Part shown: positions 62,081 to 64,000 of the stretch, in pieces | How positions within the stretch are numbered: the first letter of the stretch is position 1 | Layout of the letters: the number at the start of each line of letters is the position of its first letter | From: Ascidiaceihabitans sp023955215 | GTDB lineage: Bacteria; Pseudomonadota; Alphaproteobacteria; Rhodobacterales; Rhodobacteraceae | DNA: 64,000 bases | Assembly (NCBI GenBank): GCA_943788345.1 | Contig: CALSPX010000005.1 | Location: 1 to 64,000, forward strand | Direction of reading: 5' to 3' | Notes under the pieces: model-generated | The model's database searches: none | The model's input: only the letters and a program-made list of their open reading frames with translations | Told to the model about the DNA's origin: nothing | Translations under genes and position numbers: made by a program

Positions 62081-63610
62081 TTATTGGATGCGCTGACCGT
62101 TGGCTAAGATATGACCTGCGTCGTTAATCTCAATCTTAGAAGTGACGGTGTCTGGCTCTGTTCCAGCACGGGTGAATAGGCCCATCATCATGCGGGCACC
62201 CATCGCTTGTTGCTCTGGGAGTATGCCCATGTTGACCAAGTTATCCAGCAGACCATTGCCACCAACCAGTTTCAGATCAATGCCACCTGTTGGGCGCGGC
62301 ATGCCTTCAAAGCTGACCAAATCGGTGTTGTCGAATATGAAGTCGCCAGTCGCTGTTAAGCGAGCCCCGACGGCGTCCACGACAAGTGAATTCAGCGATA
62401 GGGCATTCAGTTCGCCAGGCGCAGCACCACTACTTTCCAATGCAGCTGCTTGATCGGGGTCGAAGAAATCAAATAAGACTTTTGCCTTGCCGGAAAGATC
62501 AACCGCGAGCGTTGCTGGGTTTCGTGGTAAGTTTGCGGCTGGATCAAACATGCTCCACAGCATATCTGAAACTGTGAAATAACCCATCGTGAACCCAAAT
62601 GCAAAATCTTGTTCGTCATCGGATTTGCGCAGTGGCATTGCAACGTTAAATTTGGATGTTGCCATGTTAAGTGTGATTGGGAGCGGAACATCAGGCATCA
62701 GCGCATTTATGGCTAAGTTGTCTTGACCGACACTATAGCGCAAACCGTTCCCATCCATTGTGAATACAATCTCTCCGCCGGTAGAGGAGGTCGTTGCAGT
62801 ACCTGCGCCATCGGGTCCATCAAAGGCGATGTCCATATTACCAGCTTGGTAAGCAGCGGTACCGTTCACAGCGAAGCCAGCGTCTAACATTGCGGCAACG
62901 TCTTGGGCCTTTATGCCTGTGTTCGGGATACTACCTAAACTGTTTGAGGCCAATTCTTGCAATGCCCCGTCCATCTTGATTGTACCGCCAGTTTCTGGAT
63001 CAGAGAACGCGACATCGTATGTGATCAATCCAATGGAGCCGGATTGTGAGTATTCCCGCAATTCGGACGTTGAAATTGTTGAGTTGCCGTTGACGTCCTT
63101 TAAACTGACCTTTGCTCTGGCAAGGTCAGGGCCAATGGTTTCGTCATCGACGGTTAGGTTGTCCAACGTCATATCCAGCGCATTTGCAGAATAGGCGTAA
63201 TTAAAATTGTCGGGATCGCCAGTCACGATCATATTCAAACCGTCTTGGTTATATCCTATTGATGCGCTGACTGCTTCTCCGGATTCTAGGGTCAAATCAA
63301 CGTCGAATATTGTTTTTTTGGGAATGGATATGCGAACACTTCCATCGCCTTGTTCTGTGAATTGGATTTCTTGCATCGTGGCATTCATGCTGTCGTTGCC
63401 TAGAGCAAAATCCATTTTCATTGTAACGTCTGTAATCTTCAACACATTTCCGGAAACAGATTCATTTGCACTAACTTCATACCCCATCGAAGTCATGTAA
63501 CCCTGCCAGTTCTCCCAAACGTCGGCGTTTGTGACATCGGCAAAGCCGGCGGTTGTACCAAGCAAAAGGCTAGCGGCTGACGTGAAATAAACTTTTGAAA
63601 ACTTAGACAT
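62081..63610 (-). CDS. DUF2125 domain-containing exported protein
   Basis: 509 residues from ATG 63610 with AGGAATTT upstream. Signal peptide (VYFTSAASLLLGTTAGFAD), then a long, almost entirely beta-rich body with repeated short strands (VSGNVLKITDVTMKMDFALG, KVSLKDVNGNSTISTSELRE, LSGKAKVLFDFFDPDQAAAL). It ends near IEINDAGHILANGQRIQ. It is low in Cys and likely periplasmic or outer-membrane associated. The family is widespread in Rhodobacterales and functionally uncharacterised. Confidence 0.85.
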   Translation of the reverse strand: MSKFSKVYFTSAASLLLGTTAGFADVTNADVWENWQGYMTSMGYEVSANESVSGNVLKITDVTMKMDFALGNDSMNATMQEIQFTEQGDGSVRISIPKKTIFDVDLTLESGEAVSASIGYNQDGLNMIVTGDPDNFNYAYSANALDMTLDNLTVDDETIGPDLARAKVSLKDVNGNSTISTSELREYSQSGSIGLITYDVAFSDPETGGTIKMDGALQELASNSLGSIPNTGIKAQDVAAMLDAGFAVNGTAAYQAGNMDIAFDGPDGAGTATTSSTGGEIVFTMDGNGLRYSVGQDNLAINALMPDVPLPITLNMATSKFNVAMPLRKSDDEQDFAFGFTMGYFTVSDMLWSMFDPAANLPRNPATLAVDLSGKAKVLFDFFDPDQAAALESSGAAPGELNALSLNSLVVDAVGARLTATGDFIFDNTDLVSFEGMPRPTGGIDLKLVGGNGLLDNLVNMGILPEQQAMGARMMMGLFTRAGTEPDTVTSKIEINDAGHILANGQRIQ

Positions 63611-63759
63611 CAATTAAATTCCTGATCTTTCGGAGAAACGGTTAGGTCGTCTATGGTTTAACAGCACAGCGGTGGGGTCAAGGGTGCAGGGCGCTAGACG
63701 CGCAACCTTCCGCCTATTATTAAATAAGCACAGTTTTTAAATTTTAAAGGGTTTCGAAA

Positions 63760-64000
63760 ATGAACGTAGCAGGAAAAACCGTTGTAATTACAGGTGCAAG
63801 CCGTGGAATTGGCGCAGAGGCTGCACGTGTCTTTGCTGCTGCTGGTGCAAATGTTGCGCTGATAGCGCGTAGTTCGGATGCGATCGAAAAACTTTCGGCT
63901 GAGATCGGCGCGCAAGCCATAGCACTAACCTGTGATGTAGCGAGCTATGCTTCGGTTGAAGGTGCAATCGCAAAGGCCAAAGAAACCTTTGGTAGCGTCG
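63760..64000 (+). CDS. SDR family oxidoreductase (partial, cut by right edge)
   Basis: 80 residues are visible from ATG 63760, with AAAGGG nine bases upstream. The N-terminal NAD(P)-binding motif VVITGASRGIGAEAARVF is the classical short-chain dehydrogenase Gly-x3-Gly-x-Gly pattern, followed by VALIARSSDAIEKL and LTCDVASYASVE (Asp contacting adenine). The catalytic Tyr-x3-Lys lies off the edge. The substrate is unknown. It is divergent from the DUF2125 gene. Confidence 0.93.
   Translation, partial: MNVAGKTVVITGASRGIGAEAARVFAAAGANVALIARSSDAIEKLSAEIGAQAIALTCDVASYASVEGAIAKAKETFGSV

Noticed and set aside
1..64000. CRISPR arrays, insertion sequences, rRNA, toxin-antitoxin or restriction systems
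   Set aside because: I looked on both strands. No spaced repeat array, transposase, rRNA or toxin pair is visible; the only mobile-element signal is the integrase at the left edge.

Overview
The window looks like chromosome from a marine alphaproteobacterium of the Rhodobacterales (Roseobacter group) with moderate GC content. The support is the gene content: a CcrM-type GANTC adenine methyltransferase, proteins typical of this order (DUF2794, DUF2125 and DUF6478-like, a complex I NDUFA9-like SDR), alkane monooxygenase AlkB, and gene neighbourhoods such as gltD/gltB-mtgA-GST-queG and mutY/DciA-like/DsbA. I could not run a database search, so genus and species are left open.

Left edge (1-1.45 kb): the N-terminal part of a tyrosine-recombinase integrase lies just beyond the 3' end of a tRNA-Leu(CAG) gene. 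This is the usual layout at the end of an integrated island, which would extend leftward out of the window. Everything to the right reads as core chromosome.

1.6-12.8 kb: a complex I-associated SDR protein, UppP (lipid carrier recycling), the glutamate synthase locus (gltD, a GFA-family gene, gltB), MtgA (peptidoglycan glycosyltransferase), a glutathione S-transferase and QueG (queuosine). gltB carries a one-base frameshift at about 8426. 12.8-22.1 kb: a lone HyuA-type hydantoinase/oxoprolinase, DNA polymerase I preceded by a small zinc-finger gene, then the tight set gpmI-envC-like-ctpA. 22.3-30.9 kb: a sterol-desaturase-family oxygenase, two poorly known Rhodobacterales proteins, a lipoprotein overlapping ilvD, a CPBP protease, accD-folC, and an unknown membrane protein behind a promoter with a perfect 16-bp palindrome.

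30.9-44.5 kb: ZapE, an MFS transporter, then a tightly packed six-gene minus-strand set (fghA, sthA, a YaiI-family gene, a HAD phosphatase, an ornithine-cyclodeaminase-like gene and an alpha/beta hydrolase). The hydrolase is broken by a 9-base G tract exactly at its nucleophile elbow. Next come paaI-paaK with an AEC carrier, DUF2794, and an NlpC/P60 peptidase with an M17 aminopeptidase. 44.6-52 kb: carbonic anhydrase, a DUF4139 protein, asd, an MFS transporter, an HpaI-family aldolase, a membrane protein with a C-terminal winged-helix domain, and small secreted proteins.

52-64 kb: rnhB, and ccrM with three GANTC sites just upstream; alkB; mutY diverging from a DciA-like gene and a DsbA-like gene; a minus-strand set pmbA-CysQ-like-waaA-lpxK that includes two lipid A/Kdo steps; a large exported DUF2125 protein; and the start of an SDR gene cut by the right edge.

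Most of the window is ordinary housekeeping sequence. The points that deserve a second look are the island junction, the two single-base frameshifts, the GANTC cluster at ccrM, the palindrome promoter at 30.26 kb, and the membrane winged-helix protein.
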